Below, piece after piece: positions 34,674 to 45,324 of a DNA stretch of 64,000 nucleotides; positions within the stretch are counted from its first letter, which is position 1, and the number at the start of each line of letters is the position of its first letter. The stretch spans positions 1 through 64,000 of the forward strand of contig CAYTHO010000018.1 in the NCBI GenBank assembly GCA_964437595.1. The letters run 5' to 3'. This DNA is from DSYU01 sp964437595. GTDB lineage: Bacteria > Chloroflexota > Anaerolineae > Anaerolineales > Anaerolineaceae. A program made the translations under genes and the position numbers. Below the pieces are notes generated by a model. The model was not told the origin of the DNA. It searched no databases and saw only the letters and a program-made list of their open reading frames with translations.

Positions 34674-35861
34674 TTATTGGGCGCTTAATGATTTGCTGAA
34701 ATCATCCATCGAGCCGGTTTGCGAGGCCGGTTTCTGGTAGCGGCTGGTGCCGATCAGTTCCATCAGCTTCGCTTCGTAGGCATCTTCATCCAACGGCAGA
34801 TCAACTGGCTTTCCGGTGAATGAGGAATACATCATGGCATTCCCGATGGTCACCGATTTGATTCCCTCCTCGCCCGGGATCATTACCGGGGTGTGGTGAA
34901 GAATGGCATTGGCAAAGTCTTCGGTAACGATGCGGTGGCCCGGCTGCCCGTGGTGGGTAAATGGAACCTCTTCCACGGCATTCTCCACCTTGGCGAAGGC
35001 GCCCGGGTGAGTCTTGCTGAATTCAAACATCGACTGCGCATTCCTGGTGAAGAGCAGCTTGCCGCCTTCAAAAACCAGTTTGCCGTTTTCGCCGATGATC
35101 TCCAGGCGGTTGGTGCCGGGGGATTCGGCGGTGGTGGTCAAGAAGTGCCCGACCATGCCGTTCTCATATTCGAAGTAGCCGGTGACTTCATCCTCAACTT
35201 CGATATTGTGGTACTTGCCGATGGAAGCAAACCCGGCGACCCGCTTGGGCATGCCGGTGAACCACTGATACAGGTCCAGGTTGTGGGGGCACTGGTTGAG
35301 CAGCACGCCGCCGCCTTCGCCGCGCCAGGTGGCGCGCCAGCCGCCCATATCGTAGTAATACTGGGTGCGGTACCAATCGGTGATGATCCAGGTGGTGCGA
35401 ACCAGCTTGCCCAACTCGCCTTCATCGATCATCGCTTTGATCTTCTGCCAGAAGCCGTACGTGCGCTGCATGAACATGATCTCAAAGACCAGGTTGGGGT
35501 TGTTGGCCTTTGCCGCGCGGTATGCTTCGATCATCTTGCGCGCGTCTTTGGCATGCACAGCGATCGGCTTTTCCGTCAGCACGTTGATCCCGCGCTGGAA
35601 AGCATCGATGCTGATGGGGGTATGATCGTAGTGCGGCGTGGCGATTAAAACCCCATCCGGGGCCTCTTTTTCTAATAAATCGCGGTAGTCGTAATACGCC
35701 GGCGCATGGTATTCGGCGGAAAACTTGTCAGCCTTTTCCCGGTCGGTATCGCAAATCCCTACCAACTCGGCATTTTCCATACTAGCGATATCGCGAACAT
35801 GCTGGCTGCCCATTACACCTACCCCAATCACCGCTAAGCGTGCTTTCATATCGTTACCCAT
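34674..35861 (-). CDS. Gfo/Idh/MocA family sugar dehydrogenase
   Basis: 395 aa. The N-terminal NAD-binding fold is LAVIGVGVMGSQHVRDIASM. The family lysine is in VLTEKPIAVHAKDARKMI (E-K-P), and a later GGGVLLNQCPHNLDLYQW carries the catalytic-like His (conserved D/H motif of the fold). It should oxidise a sugar or inositol-like substrate with NAD. Its gene is followed by the isomerase gene and preceded by the transporter genes, suggesting stepwise breakdown of an imported oligosaccharide. AAGGAG stands 7 nt before the ATG. Confidence 0.88.
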   Translation of the reverse strand: MGNDMKARLAVIGVGVMGSQHVRDIASMENAELVGICDTDREKADKFSAEYHAPAYYDYRDLLEKEAPDGVLIATPHYDHTPISIDAFQRGINVLTEKPIAVHAKDARKMIEAYRAAKANNPNLVFEIMFMQRTYGFWQKIKAMIDEGELGKLVRTTWIITDWYRTQYYYDMGGWRATWRGEGGGVLLNQCPHNLDLYQWFTGMPKRVAGFASIGKYHNIEVEDEVTGYFEYENGMVGHFLTTTAESPGTNRLEIIGENGKLVFEGGKLLFTRNAQSMFEFSKTHPGAFAKVENAVEEVPFTHHGQPGHRIVTEDFANAILHHTPVMIPGEEGIKSVTIGNAMMYSSFTGKPVDLPLDEDAYEAKLMELIGTSRYQKPASQTGSMDDFSKSLSAQ

Positions 35862-35921
35862 CCCTGGCTCCTTTTTATGAGATTGTTTTCATTTTATCGC
35901 AAAATCACCCGCAGGGCGGCG

Positions 35922-36962
<1,041 letters not shown>

Positions 36963-36963
36963 G

Positions 36964-37992
36964 TCACGCTCCATACAGGAAACAGCGAACCATCGCGCCC
37001 GAGGCATGTTTCAACAGCGGCGGCTCCTTCTGGTCGCAAAGCCCGGCCATAAACTTATCGCAGCGCGGGTGGAAAGAGCAGCCCTTGGGGCGGTTGTACG
37101 GATCGGGCACCATGCCTTTGATCGGGTTAATCCGCCCCACCGTGCGCTGCCCGATACGCGGGATCGAGCGCAGCAGCGCCTGCGTGTACGGGTGCTTTGG
37201 ATCGTTGAACAGCGCCTGAGTATCAGCCTGTTCGACGACCTGCCCCAGGTACATGACCACCACCTGGTCGCAGGTTTCAGCCACCACGCCCAGGTTGTGG
37301 GTGATGAGCAAAATCGACATGCCGAAATCCTCTTGAAGCTGGGTCATCAGCTCGAGGATTTGCGCCTGGGTGGTGACGTCCAGGGCCGTGGTGGGTTCAT
37401 CGGCAATCAGCAGGCTGGGGCGGCAGGAAAGGGCCATCGCGATCATGGCGCGCTGGCGCATCCCCCCACTGAGTTGGAAGGGGTAGGCGTCTACGCGCTG
37501 TTCGGGCTTGGGGATCCCCACCCGCTGCAGCATGTCGACGGCCTGCGCCCGCGCTTCCGCATGGCTCATTTTGCGGTGCAGCAGGATCGCCTCGATGATC
37601 TGGTCGCCGACGGTGTGGATAGGTGAAAGCGAGGTGAGCGGCTCTTGAAAGATCATGGCAATCTCGCCGCCGCGGATTTCGCGTATCTGGCGGCTGCCGG
37701 GCTTGAGGGATGCCAGGTCGATGACCTCGGCGCCATTGGGAGTGGAGCGGTAGAAGTTGATCGACCCGGATACGATCCGCCCGGGAGATTCAACTAACTG
37801 CAAAATCGAATAGGCAGTAACGCTCTTTCCGCAGCCGCTCTCGCCCACGATGCCCACGGTAGAACCCCGCTGCACAGACAGGTCCGCGCCTTCCACCGCC
37901 TTTACCGTGCCTTCATCCAGGTAAAAATAGGTCTTTAATCCGTTGATCTCTAAAAGAGGAGAGGGTGTCACTTGACTCATGGTGTTTTCCAT
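36964..37992 (-). CDS. oppD: Opp-type ABC transporter ATPase (OppD-like)
   Basis: 342 aa. Walker A is GIVGESGCGKSVTAYSIL, signature QLSGGMRQRAMIAMAL, Walker B LLIADEPTTALDV, H-loop LLITHNLGVVAETCDQ. The C-terminal NRPKGCSFHPRCDKFMAGLC matches the oligopeptide ATPase C-terminal domain. It works with OppF, the two permeases and the large binding protein encoded upstream. The start codon stands 13 nt after the oppC stop. Confidence 0.9.
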   Translation of the reverse strand: MENTMSQVTPSPLLEINGLKTYFYLDEGTVKAVEGADLSVQRGSTVGIVGESGCGKSVTAYSILQLVESPGRIVSGSINFYRSTPNGAEVIDLASLKPGSRQIREIRGGEIAMIFQEPLTSLSPIHTVGDQIIEAILLHRKMSHAEARAQAVDMLQRVGIPKPEQRVDAYPFQLSGGMRQRAMIAMALSCRPSLLIADEPTTALDVTTQAQILELMTQLQEDFGMSILLITHNLGVVAETCDQVVVMYLGQVVEQADTQALFNDPKHPYTQALLRSIPRIGQRTVGRINPIKGMVPDPYNRPKGCSFHPRCDKFMAGLCDQKEPPLLKHASGAMVRCFLYGA

Positions 37993-38005
37993 TATGGGCG
38001 CCTCA

Positions 38006-39136
38006 TCAACGGGTATAGGGGTCGGCGGCGTCGCGCAGGCCGTCGCCCAGGAAGTTCAGCGCCAGCACCGAAATAACCACCGCCAGCGCCGGGATCAGCA
38101 GCCAGGGCGCGGTGGCAATGGAGCGTAGGTCCTGCGCGTCCTGTAGCAGGACGCCCCAACTGACCACCGGCTCGCGCAGCCCCAGGCCCAGAAAGCTGAG
38201 CGAGGTCTCGGAGAGGATCATACCGGGGATCGCCAGGGTGATCGAAGCGATGATGTGGCTGGTGAAGGCGGGCAGCATGTGGCGGAAAATCACCCGCCAC
38301 TGGCTGGCCCCATCCAGGCGGGCAGCGGTTACAAAATCTTCCTCGCGCAGGGAGAGGAAGCGCCCGCGCACCACGCGCGCCAGGCTGGTCCAGCCGATCA
38401 ATGACAGGATGACGGTAATGGCAAAGTACACGGTCTGCGCCGGCCACTGTAAGGGCATGGCGGCGGCCAACCCCATCCACAGGGGAATGGACGGGATCGA
38501 ACGCAAAAAGTCGATCGTGCGCTGGATGAGCTGGTCCCAACTGCCGCCAAAGTACCCGGAAATGCCGCCCAGGAAAATACCGAGGATGAGGCTCATCAAC
38601 ACGCCGATCAACCCGATGGACATGGAAATGCGCGTGCCCATGATCATGCGGCTCAACAGGTCGCGCCCCAGGCGGTCGGCGCCCAGCAGGTAAACTGTCT
38701 GGGTGGGGTCGACCGGGCCAATCAGGTGAACGTCGGTTTTGAACAAACCCAAGAGCTTGTACGGCCAGCCTTTGGCGAAGAAGCGCAGCGGCACCTTCTG
38801 CTCTGGGTCGACCACAAACGTGCGGCGGAGCGCCACCGGGTCCACTTTGCTGGTGTAGCCATTGGCATATACCCCTTCGCCGCCGACATGAAGGCTCTGC
38901 GGTGGGGCAAACAGGTAGGTCGAATTGGTAAAGGTTGGTTCAACGGGGGCCAGGAAATCCGCAAAAATCGCCACCAGGTAGATCAGGATGAGGATGATCC
39001 CGCTGATTAAGGCGATTTTATGCTTGCGGAACTTCCACCACACCAGCTTCCACTGTGGAGCAACGAATACCTTTGCCTCCACTTCCCGGGTTGGTTCTGG
39101 GGCCGCTGAGGGGGGAGTGCTGCTGAAAGTCGTCAT
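38006..39136 (-). CDS. oppC: Opp-type ABC transporter permease (OppC-like)
   Basis: 376 aa, six membrane helices and a long N-terminal part. The EAA motif is AARLDGASQWRVIFRHMLPA. The large periplasmic insert (about 85-165) is longer than usual for OppC, as in sugar-type Opp transporters. MIMGTRISMSIGLIGVLM leads the core fold. It sits between oppB and oppD in the same operon. Confidence 0.88.
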   Translation of the reverse strand: MTTFSSTPPSAAPEPTREVEAKVFVAPQWKLVWWKFRKHKIALISGIILILIYLVAIFADFLAPVEPTFTNSTYLFAPPQSLHVGGEGVYANGYTSKVDPVALRRTFVVDPEQKVPLRFFAKGWPYKLLGLFKTDVHLIGPVDPTQTVYLLGADRLGRDLLSRMIMGTRISMSIGLIGVLMSLILGIFLGGISGYFGGSWDQLIQRTIDFLRSIPSIPLWMGLAAAMPLQWPAQTVYFAITVILSLIGWTSLARVVRGRFLSLREEDFVTAARLDGASQWRVIFRHMLPAFTSHIIASITLAIPGMILSETSLSFLGLGLREPVVSWGVLLQDAQDLRSIATAPWLLIPALAVVISVLALNFLGDGLRDAADPYTR

Positions 39137-39158
39137 CTATCCCTTATCCTCTGATTAT

Positions 39159-40145
39159 CTATTGATAGCGAATGCGCGGGTCGAGCAGCGCCAGCAGAAT
39201 ATCGGAGACCAGCGTGCCGATCACCGTTGCGACGCTGAGCACGAGGATCATCGAACCCGCCAGGTACATATCCTGGCTTTGCAGCGAACGCAGTAGCAGC
39301 GGGCCGGTGGTAGGCAGGTTCATCACCTGCGACAGGATAATCGAGCCGGAGATCAGGCCCGGCAGGATCCAACCCAGGGTGCTGACAAAGGGATTGAGCG
39401 CCATGCGAACCGGGTATTTGAGGATCACGCGCCATTCGGGCAGGCCCTTGGCGCGGGCGGTGATCACATACGGGCGGCGCAGTTCATCCAGCAGGTTGGC
39501 GCGCAGGATGCGCACCAGCTCTGCCGTACCGCTGAGGCCTAAAATCAGCGCCGGCAGCCAGAGATGGTCGAGCAGGTCCATCACTCTTGCCCAGCTCCAC
39601 GGGGCATTGATAAATGGATCGGAGAAAAGGCCGCTGGTGGTCTTGCCCAGGTATTTAAACTGCAGGTACATAATCACCAGCGCCACCAGGAAGGCCGGTA
39701 CGGATACGCCAATAAAACTCATCAGCGTGAAGAAATAGTCTCCGCCTGAATACTGCTTTACGGCGGAGTAAATTCCGATGGGAAATGCGATTATCCAGGT
39801 CAGCAGCACGCTGACCAGCGAGAGCCACATCGTCAGCCAGATGCGATCCCAGATCATACTGGATACTGGTTCCTTATGCTCGAAGGAAATTCCATAATCT
39901 CCGCGCAGGAGGATATTTCCGACCCATTTCGCGTATTGGATAATCACCGGTTGATCGAGGCCGTATTGGGCGCGCAGGTTCTGCAGCGTTTCCTGGCTGG
40001 CTGTGTCGCCCATTGCTGCCAGGTTGGCTACATACGAGGTCGCGAAATCGCCCGGGGGGAGCTGAATGATTATAAAGGCAACAATAGATGCCAGCAGCAG
40101 GGTAGGGATAATACTTAGGATTCTGCGGAAGATATAGCTGAGCAC
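39159..40145 (-). CDS. oppB: Opp-type ABC transporter permease (OppB-like)
   Basis: 328 aa with six membrane helices. The first segment (LSYIFRRILSIIPTLLLASI) and the EAA motif ITARAKGLPEWRVILKYPVR are OppB-like, as is GDYGISFEHKEPVSSMI. It forms the channel with OppC. It is separated from the binding-protein gene by a 16-bp hairpin, which could lower its expression compared with the binding protein. Confidence 0.88.
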   Translation of the reverse strand: MLSYIFRRILSIIPTLLLASIVAFIIIQLPPGDFATSYVANLAAMGDTASQETLQNLRAQYGLDQPVIIQYAKWVGNILLRGDYGISFEHKEPVSSMIWDRIWLTMWLSLVSVLLTWIIAFPIGIYSAVKQYSGGDYFFTLMSFIGVSVPAFLVALVIMYLQFKYLGKTTSGLFSDPFINAPWSWARVMDLLDHLWLPALILGLSGTAELVRILRANLLDELRRPYVITARAKGLPEWRVILKYPVRMALNPFVSTLGWILPGLISGSIILSQVMNLPTTGPLLLRSLQSQDMYLAGSMILVLSVATVIGTLVSDILLALLDPRIRYQ

Positions 40146-40175
40146 GCTGTTCCTCCGTGCGGATTTTCATTCTTT

Positions 40176-40210
40176 GTGATACCCGGCGCGCAGTGCGCGC
40201 CGGGTATCAC
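40176..40210 (-). terminator. Strong intercistronic hairpin between binding protein and permease genes
   Basis: GTGATACCCGGCGCGC (40176-40191) pairs perfectly over 16 bp with 40195-40210 across a 3-nt loop. It lies between oppA and oppB inside the operon. No T-tract follows. It may act as a partial terminator or as an mRNA-stabilising element for oppA. Confidence 0.7.
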
Positions 40211-40233
40211 AGGCTAGGTCTTAGAAACGCTCG

Positions 40234-42288
40234 TTATTTGTAATAGAGAGTGAACAGGTTGTATGGAGCCGGGCTGGGGAACGACCAGGAGAAGAGCATG
40301 GGGTCCACAACGTTGCCCATATTCTTCTTGGCGATACCGTAGCTGGGGGTTGGGGTGGAGACGCCAATGCAGAAGAAGTAATCTGCTGACATTTGCAGCA
40401 GCTTATTCATCTCTTCTACCTGCGCATCCCAGGTAGCCTGAGCTTTCACCACATCGAACTGTGCCATGATGGCTTTCACTTCCTCGGGGGGTTCTTCGCC
40501 GAGTTCATTGCCGTTGTACCACCACTGCCAGGCCATGGCATAACCAGCTTCGCCGCCATTGGGGAAGTAGTTGCGGGGATCAAGAATGGGGTTCACGCCG
40601 CCTTCACCACCCCAGATCATTGCGTCCAGGTCGTTGGAATCCTTGTGCTCATACATGAGCGAGCGGTCTTCCGACTTGGCTTCGGCCTTGATACCAACAG
40701 CCTTCCAGTACTTGGCGATCAGGTTGCCAGTATCCACCTGGTCAACGTTGGCATTGGCGATTTCAATGACGAAGGTAAAGGGTTTGCCATCCGGGCCCAA
40801 GCGGAAGCCTTCTGCATCTTTCTCAGGCAGCACCTTGTCCAGGTATTCATTGGCTTTAGCCACATCGTATTCGGTGTATTGCGTGGCGAGCTGCTTATTG
40901 TAGAACACCGTGCCTTCCAGCGGCGCGGGCTGCGCGGGCGTACCCATCGTCACGTAAACGGTGTTGATGATCTCCTGGCGGTTGATCGCATGGGAAAGGC
41001 CAATGCGGAAATCTTTATTCTGGAAAATCTCACGCTTCACCGGGTCTTTATGGGTGAGGTTCAGCATGACAATGGCCTGGTTGCTGCCGGACGTGGTGAA
41101 GGTAAAGAAGCGGTAACCGCCCTTTTCCATGTTATCGTACAGCACAGACTTATTGAGCAGGGTGTTAAAGTGGCGTCCCTGGAAGTCGATTTCGCCGTTC
41201 ATGGCTTTCAACAGCATCGAGGGGATATCCTGGTAAACGCCGTAAATCACCTTATCGATATAGGGATACTGCTGGCCTTCCTTGTCGATCTTCCAGTAAT
41301 ACGGGTTGCGCACCAGGGTGACCTGCGTGGCATTGCCCGAGAACGGCTCTTCGACCATCCACGGCGCCAGGGTAGGCCGGCCCGCTACAGAGTAGGGGCC
41401 CATGCCGCCGCCATCCGCCGAAACCACTTTAGCGATGAACATATCGGTCCAGGCCGCGTAGTTGCCGTCTTTCATCATCGACTCTAGCTTGTCCGCTTCC
41501 AGATATGTAGCGTGGTACTGCTTGGCAAAATGGGCGGGGACAAAGGTCAGCAGACGGGAGTCAGGGGTGGCCAGGTACTGCAGGAAGAGGCCGTAGGGCT
41601 TGGCAAAGGTGAATTTCACGGTGAAATTATCCACTTTGGTGAACTTCGCCAGTTCGCCGCCAGACTTCAACCAGCCCATCGGTGATTTGGTCAGGTCCGT
41701 GTTCAGAACAACATCGTTCCACACGAACTCCAGATCATTGGCGGTGAAGGGCTCACCATCCGACCATTTGACGCCCTTGCGCAGGTAGAAGGTGTATTCG
41801 GTAGCGTCCGCGTTGACGTCCCATTTTTCCGCCAGGTTGGGGACAATGGTGTCCCAGTTGGGGCTCCAGCGCACGAGGTTCTCGTGCGAAACAACACGGT
41901 AGAAGCTGGGGTCATCGGTGCCGCCGCGCATGCCCATGCGCCATTCACCGCCGTACTTCCCGATTTCAGCGGCTTCTACGACCAGCGGGTTGGCTGGCAG
42001 GCGCTCGTCAATTGGGGGCAGCTTGCCAGCTTTGACCTGTTCCGCCAGTTCGGGGGCTTCTTTATATTTCGCTTCCGGAGCGGCAGTTGGTTCAACTTTT
42101 GGCTCAGCGGGTTTTTCCGTTGGTTTGGGCTGTTCTGGCGCCTTGGTCGGTTCAGCCTGTATTGCCTTGGTTGGCTCGGGCTGCGCGGGTGGCGGCGCTG
42201 CCGAAGGCGTAACCGGGGCGCAAGAGGATAGCAACATGGTAAGCACAACGATGATACTCAGCAAGAGTGAGGTGCGAGCTCGATTCAT
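40234..42288 (-). CDS. oppA: Extracellular solute-binding lipoprotein, family 5 (OppA-like)
   Basis: 684 aa. The lipobox is MLLSSCAP near residue 25, then a Pro/Glu/Lys linker rich in P-T-K-A and P-E-P repeats. The SBP_bac_5 domain has the segments EYTFYLRKGVKWSDGEPFTA (the family signature), NDLEFVWNDVV and YNKQLATQYTEYDVAKANEY. The closest functional relatives by context are oligosaccharide-binding proteins of sugar-type Opp systems. GGAGG lies 4 nt before the ATG. A divergent LacI-type regulator and sugar enzymes nearby support sugar import. Confidence 0.9.
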   Translation of the reverse strand: MNRARTSLLLSIIVVLTMLLSSCAPVTPSAAPPPAQPEPTKAIQAEPTKAPEQPKPTEKPAEPKVEPTAAPEAKYKEAPELAEQVKAGKLPPIDERLPANPLVVEAAEIGKYGGEWRMGMRGGTDDPSFYRVVSHENLVRWSPNWDTIVPNLAEKWDVNADATEYTFYLRKGVKWSDGEPFTANDLEFVWNDVVLNTDLTKSPMGWLKSGGELAKFTKVDNFTVKFTFAKPYGLFLQYLATPDSRLLTFVPAHFAKQYHATYLEADKLESMMKDGNYAAWTDMFIAKVVSADGGGMGPYSVAGRPTLAPWMVEEPFSGNATQVTLVRNPYYWKIDKEGQQYPYIDKVIYGVYQDIPSMLLKAMNGEIDFQGRHFNTLLNKSVLYDNMEKGGYRFFTFTTSGSNQAIVMLNLTHKDPVKREIFQNKDFRIGLSHAINRQEIINTVYVTMGTPAQPAPLEGTVFYNKQLATQYTEYDVAKANEYLDKVLPEKDAEGFRLGPDGKPFTFVIEIANANVDQVDTGNLIAKYWKAVGIKAEAKSEDRSLMYEHKDSNDLDAMIWGGEGGVNPILDPRNYFPNGGEAGYAMAWQWWYNGNELGEEPPEEVKAIMAQFDVVKAQATWDAQVEEMNKLLQMSADYFFCIGVSTPTPSYGIAKKNMGNVVDPMLFSWSFPSPAPYNLFTLYYK

Positions 42289-42686
42289 TTTTCCTCCGAA
42301 AGAAATCATAGAAATTGCGCGTCAATAGCCATTCAGGACAATGAGGTAGACAACCTCGCAAATGGTTCAATATCTGGCGCCTCCATTGATCCTTGTAATC
42401 AATTACATGCCTTGACACGATTTCAAGGCAGCACCATACCATAGATGGCAGCCGAATCATTTAAACAATGACACCAGCGTGCCCAACGCCCGAATATCAA
42501 CCGTTTGTAGATGGACTTACCAATAAGGAGATTGCTGTAGAAAATGGAATAGAACCATAGTTAGTATAAAGATTTTCTGTAAATAAGTCAATAGTTTTCC
42601 GAATATTACATTGACAAACATGTTTATTTTCACTATACTTACAGTAATCTTACATATCACAATAAACCGACCAAGAGGAAATCATC
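42289..42686. promoter_or_regulatory. Divergent promoter region between oppA and lacI
   Basis: Minus-strand promoter for oppA: TTGACT (42586-42591), TATACT (42563-42568), spacer 17. Plus-strand promoter for lacI: TTGACA (42611-42616), TATACT (42634-42639), spacer 17. The lacI spacer begins with the palindrome AAACATGTTT (42617-42626), a possible operator but not the usual CG-centred LacI site. The oppA leader of about 270 nt holds two hairpins: GAGGT-N5-ACCTC (42343-42357) and GCCTTGA-N7-TCAAGGC (42409-42429). Confidence 0.7.
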
Positions 42687-43727
42687 GTGGGGAAAAGTAA
42701 AGCGACGCTTGCCGATGTCTCGAAGCTTGCTGGCGTTTCGTCCGCAACCGTTTCCAGGTTTATCAATGATACCGGGCCAGTGAGCGAAGATGTTCGCTTG
42801 CGAATCGAATCGGCCATTGCCACGCTTGCGTATGAGCCGAGAAAAGCACCCGCTGCCAGGAACAAAGAAGAAAGCATCGCGGTACTGGCAGGCGATATCG
42901 CCAACCCCTTCTTCCCAGAAATTATCCGCGGCGTTCAGGACGAAGCGGATAATTATGATTTGATCCTGTCGCTCTACAACATCACCGATCACCCGCAGCG
43001 CCAGACGCGCGTTATTCAAAAATTAGCCAACCACAGCCCCAGCGGCGTCATCGTGATGGGCACCCGGCCTCTCCCCGCTTTGATCGAATGGCAGCAGAAA
43101 CAACAGGTGCCAATGGTGGTCATCAACCGCTCTTTAGACCTTCCGCTGGTGCATACGATCATGGTGGATTTTGAGAATGCCTTTTACCGGGCCACGCAGC
43201 ACCTCATCATGCAAAAGCATGTGCGCATTGGGTATCTGTCGGCGTTTCAAATGACGGAGATTGCCGCCGCCCGCCGGAGAGGGATCGAACAGGCCCTGTC
43301 GGAAGTCGGGCTGTCGCTGCCCCCTGAGATGTGCGCCACCGTGCCGCCCGGAACCGACGCGGAGAGCGGCTACCAGGCAATGACCGTGCTGCTCAACCGG
43401 CCTGTCGAAGCGCGCCCCACCGCTGTGCTGTGTTTTAATGATTTCATCGCCATTGGCGCCATGCGCGCCATTCACCAACACGGCCTATGCATCCCGCAGG
43501 ATATTTCCATCATCGGCGTAGATGATATTTTCGCCGCGGCATACTCTAATCCTTCGCTCACCACCATCGGGCAGCCCAAATTCCGCATGGGCGCGCTGGC
43601 CGTCCGGCGCCTGCGCCAGATGGTCCACGAAGATTATGACCCGACCAACAAACGCACCATCCTGGAAAGCCCGCTGATTGTGCGCGAATCGACCGGCCTG
43701 GCGCCCATGGATGCCGCGGCATCCTAA
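42687..43727 (+). CDS. LacI-family transcriptional regulator
   Basis: 346 aa. HTH and hinge: ATLADVSKLAGVSSATVSRF, INDTGPVSEDVRLRIESAI, ATLAYEPRKA. The periplasmic-binding-like domain has VLAGDIANPFFPEIIRGVQD and IIGVDDIFAAAYSNPSLTTI. It faces the transporter operon across the shared promoter region and is the obvious local regulator of sugar import; its effector sugar is unknown. The GTG start follows AGAGGAA. A short tandem duplication lies at its stop codon. Confidence 0.88.
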   Translation: MGKSKATLADVSKLAGVSSATVSRFINDTGPVSEDVRLRIESAIATLAYEPRKAPAARNKEESIAVLAGDIANPFFPEIIRGVQDEADNYDLILSLYNITDHPQRQTRVIQKLANHSPSGVIVMGTRPLPALIEWQQKQQVPMVVINRSLDLPLVHTIMVDFENAFYRATQHLIMQKHVRIGYLSAFQMTEIAAARRRGIEQALSEVGLSLPPEMCATVPPGTDAESGYQAMTVLLNRPVEARPTAVLCFNDFIAIGAMRAIHQHGLCIPQDISIIGVDDIFAAAYSNPSLTTIGQPKFRMGALAVRRLRQMVHEDYDPTNKRTILESPLIVRESTGLAPMDAAAS

Positions 43728-43755
43728 ATGCCGCGCATCCTAAACACGGCAAGGA

Positions 43756-45264
43756 TTATTCCGGCAGGGCTGCGCCCGGCGCGTATTTGGCGGCGAAGGC
43801 TGCTGCCCAATTGATGTATTCCTGGTAGGCCAGGGTATAACGCGCCGCTCGCTGCGGGTCCGGACGCATTCCCAACCGCGCCTCTGACACAGCCACCCGC
43901 ACGGCCTCCTGAGCGCCAGCGTAAATGCCCGCGCCAATCCCCGCCAGCAGCGCCGCGCCGCGCGCCGTGGCTTCTTCAGACTGAGTGACATAAACTGGAC
44001 GGTTGAAGATATCCGCCTGGAGCCGCAGCCAGAGCGGGTGGCGGGTGGCGCCGCCGGTGGCAATGATGCGCTCGACCGGAACCGCGAAACTTTCCATCAA
44101 TTCCAGCCCCTGGCGCAGGGCAAACACCACCCCTTCCATGACGGCCCGCACCAGGTGAGGGTATCCGTGGCGTAGATGCATGCCAACAAAACCCGCGCGC
44201 AGAGCCGGGTTCATGTACGGCGTCCGCTCGCCCGCCAGGAAGGGCAGAAAGAATAGGCCATCTGGCCCGGCCTCCACCGCTGAGGCAGCGTCCGCCAGGG
44301 CGCTGTAAGATGAACCCGCGAACACCTGGTCGCGCAGCCAGCGCAGCGCCAGCCCGGCGGTAAGGATCGCCGCCTCATAGTGCCACAAGCCGGGCAGGCA
44401 GTGGCAAAAGAGGTGCAGGCGCAGTTGGGGGTCGGGACGCGCTTCAGCCAGCGGCGCAAATAACTGTCCGCCCGTACCGATGGTGCAAGAAAGGGTTCTC
44501 GGCTGGATGATGCCCTGCGCCAGCGCCTGGGCGGAAACATCGCTTGCGCCGTACACAACCGGCGTCCCCGGCGCCAGGCCGCACTGCTGGGCCAGTTCGG
44601 GCAGCAGGCCGCCGGCCACCCCTGCTGATGGAAACACCTCCGGCAGCCGCTCTGGCGATAGACCAGCTTCTTCTATCATCGGGCCAGACCAGCCGCAGGC
44701 GCGCGGGTCAAACAGCCCGGTGGAAGATGCGTCGCTGGGCTCGCTGCCAATTGCGCCTGTTAGCCGGTAGCGCACGTAGTCCTTTGGCAGCATAAGCCAG
44801 CGTGCGGCGGAGGCTGTATCGGGTTCGTGCTCTACCAACCAGCGCCAGGACGGCAGCATAAAACCCGCCGCCAGCGGGTTCCCGATCCATTGGGCCAGCC
44901 TGGGCCTGCCAAGGGCTGCTTCCAGCGCGCGTACTTGTTCCGCCGAGCGCTGGTCGGCCCACAGGATGGCAGGCCGCAGCACGCGCCCCGCTGCATCGAG
45001 GCAGACCAGCGTGTGCATCTGCCCGGCCAGGCCGATCCCGGCTACCCGGCGCGCATCCACCCCTGCTGACTGCATGGCCTGCTGGGTGCAGTAGATAACC
45101 GCCGCAAGCCAATCCTCCGGGTCCTGTTCAGCCCAACCGGGCTGCGGCATATGGATGGGATACTCCCGTGCGGCCCAGGCCAGCAGCTTCCCGCCCCGCT
45201 CTATCACCACCGCTTTCGCGCCGGAAGTGCCAATATCAAGACCGATCAGCAGCGGTTGGTTCAT
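43756..45264 (-). CDS. xylB: Xylulokinase
   Basis: 502 aa, FGGY kinase. Blocks: GLDIGTSGAKAVVIERGG, GWAEQDPEDWLAAVIYCTQQ, GLAGQMHTLVCLDAAG, RPAILWADQRS, VVYGASDVSAQALA with the catalytic Asp in GASD, FLPFLAGERTPYMNP and RIIATGGATRHPLWLRLQAD. These fit xylulokinase, although some relatives phosphorylate other ketoses. It converges with lacI (28 bp between stops). With the isomerase it would feed pentose-phosphate metabolism. Confidence 0.88.
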   Translation of the reverse strand: MNQPLLIGLDIGTSGAKAVVIERGGKLLAWAAREYPIHMPQPGWAEQDPEDWLAAVIYCTQQAMQSAGVDARRVAGIGLAGQMHTLVCLDAAGRVLRPAILWADQRSAEQVRALEAALGRPRLAQWIGNPLAAGFMLPSWRWLVEHEPDTASAARWLMLPKDYVRYRLTGAIGSEPSDASSTGLFDPRACGWSGPMIEEAGLSPERLPEVFPSAGVAGGLLPELAQQCGLAPGTPVVYGASDVSAQALAQGIIQPRTLSCTIGTGGQLFAPLAEARPDPQLRLHLFCHCLPGLWHYEAAILTAGLALRWLRDQVFAGSSYSALADAASAVEAGPDGLFFLPFLAGERTPYMNPALRAGFVGMHLRHGYPHLVRAVMEGVVFALRQGLELMESFAVPVERIIATGGATRHPLWLRLQADIFNRPVYVTQSEEATARGAALLAGIGAGIYAGAQEAVRVAVSEARLGMRPDPQRAARYTLAYQEYINWAAAFAAKYAPGAALPE

Positions 45265-45324
45265 CGGGTATGAGGAAGGCTTGAGAAAATGGCGCGCCTG
45301 GGCGGTCTGTGTCCTGTAAATATC

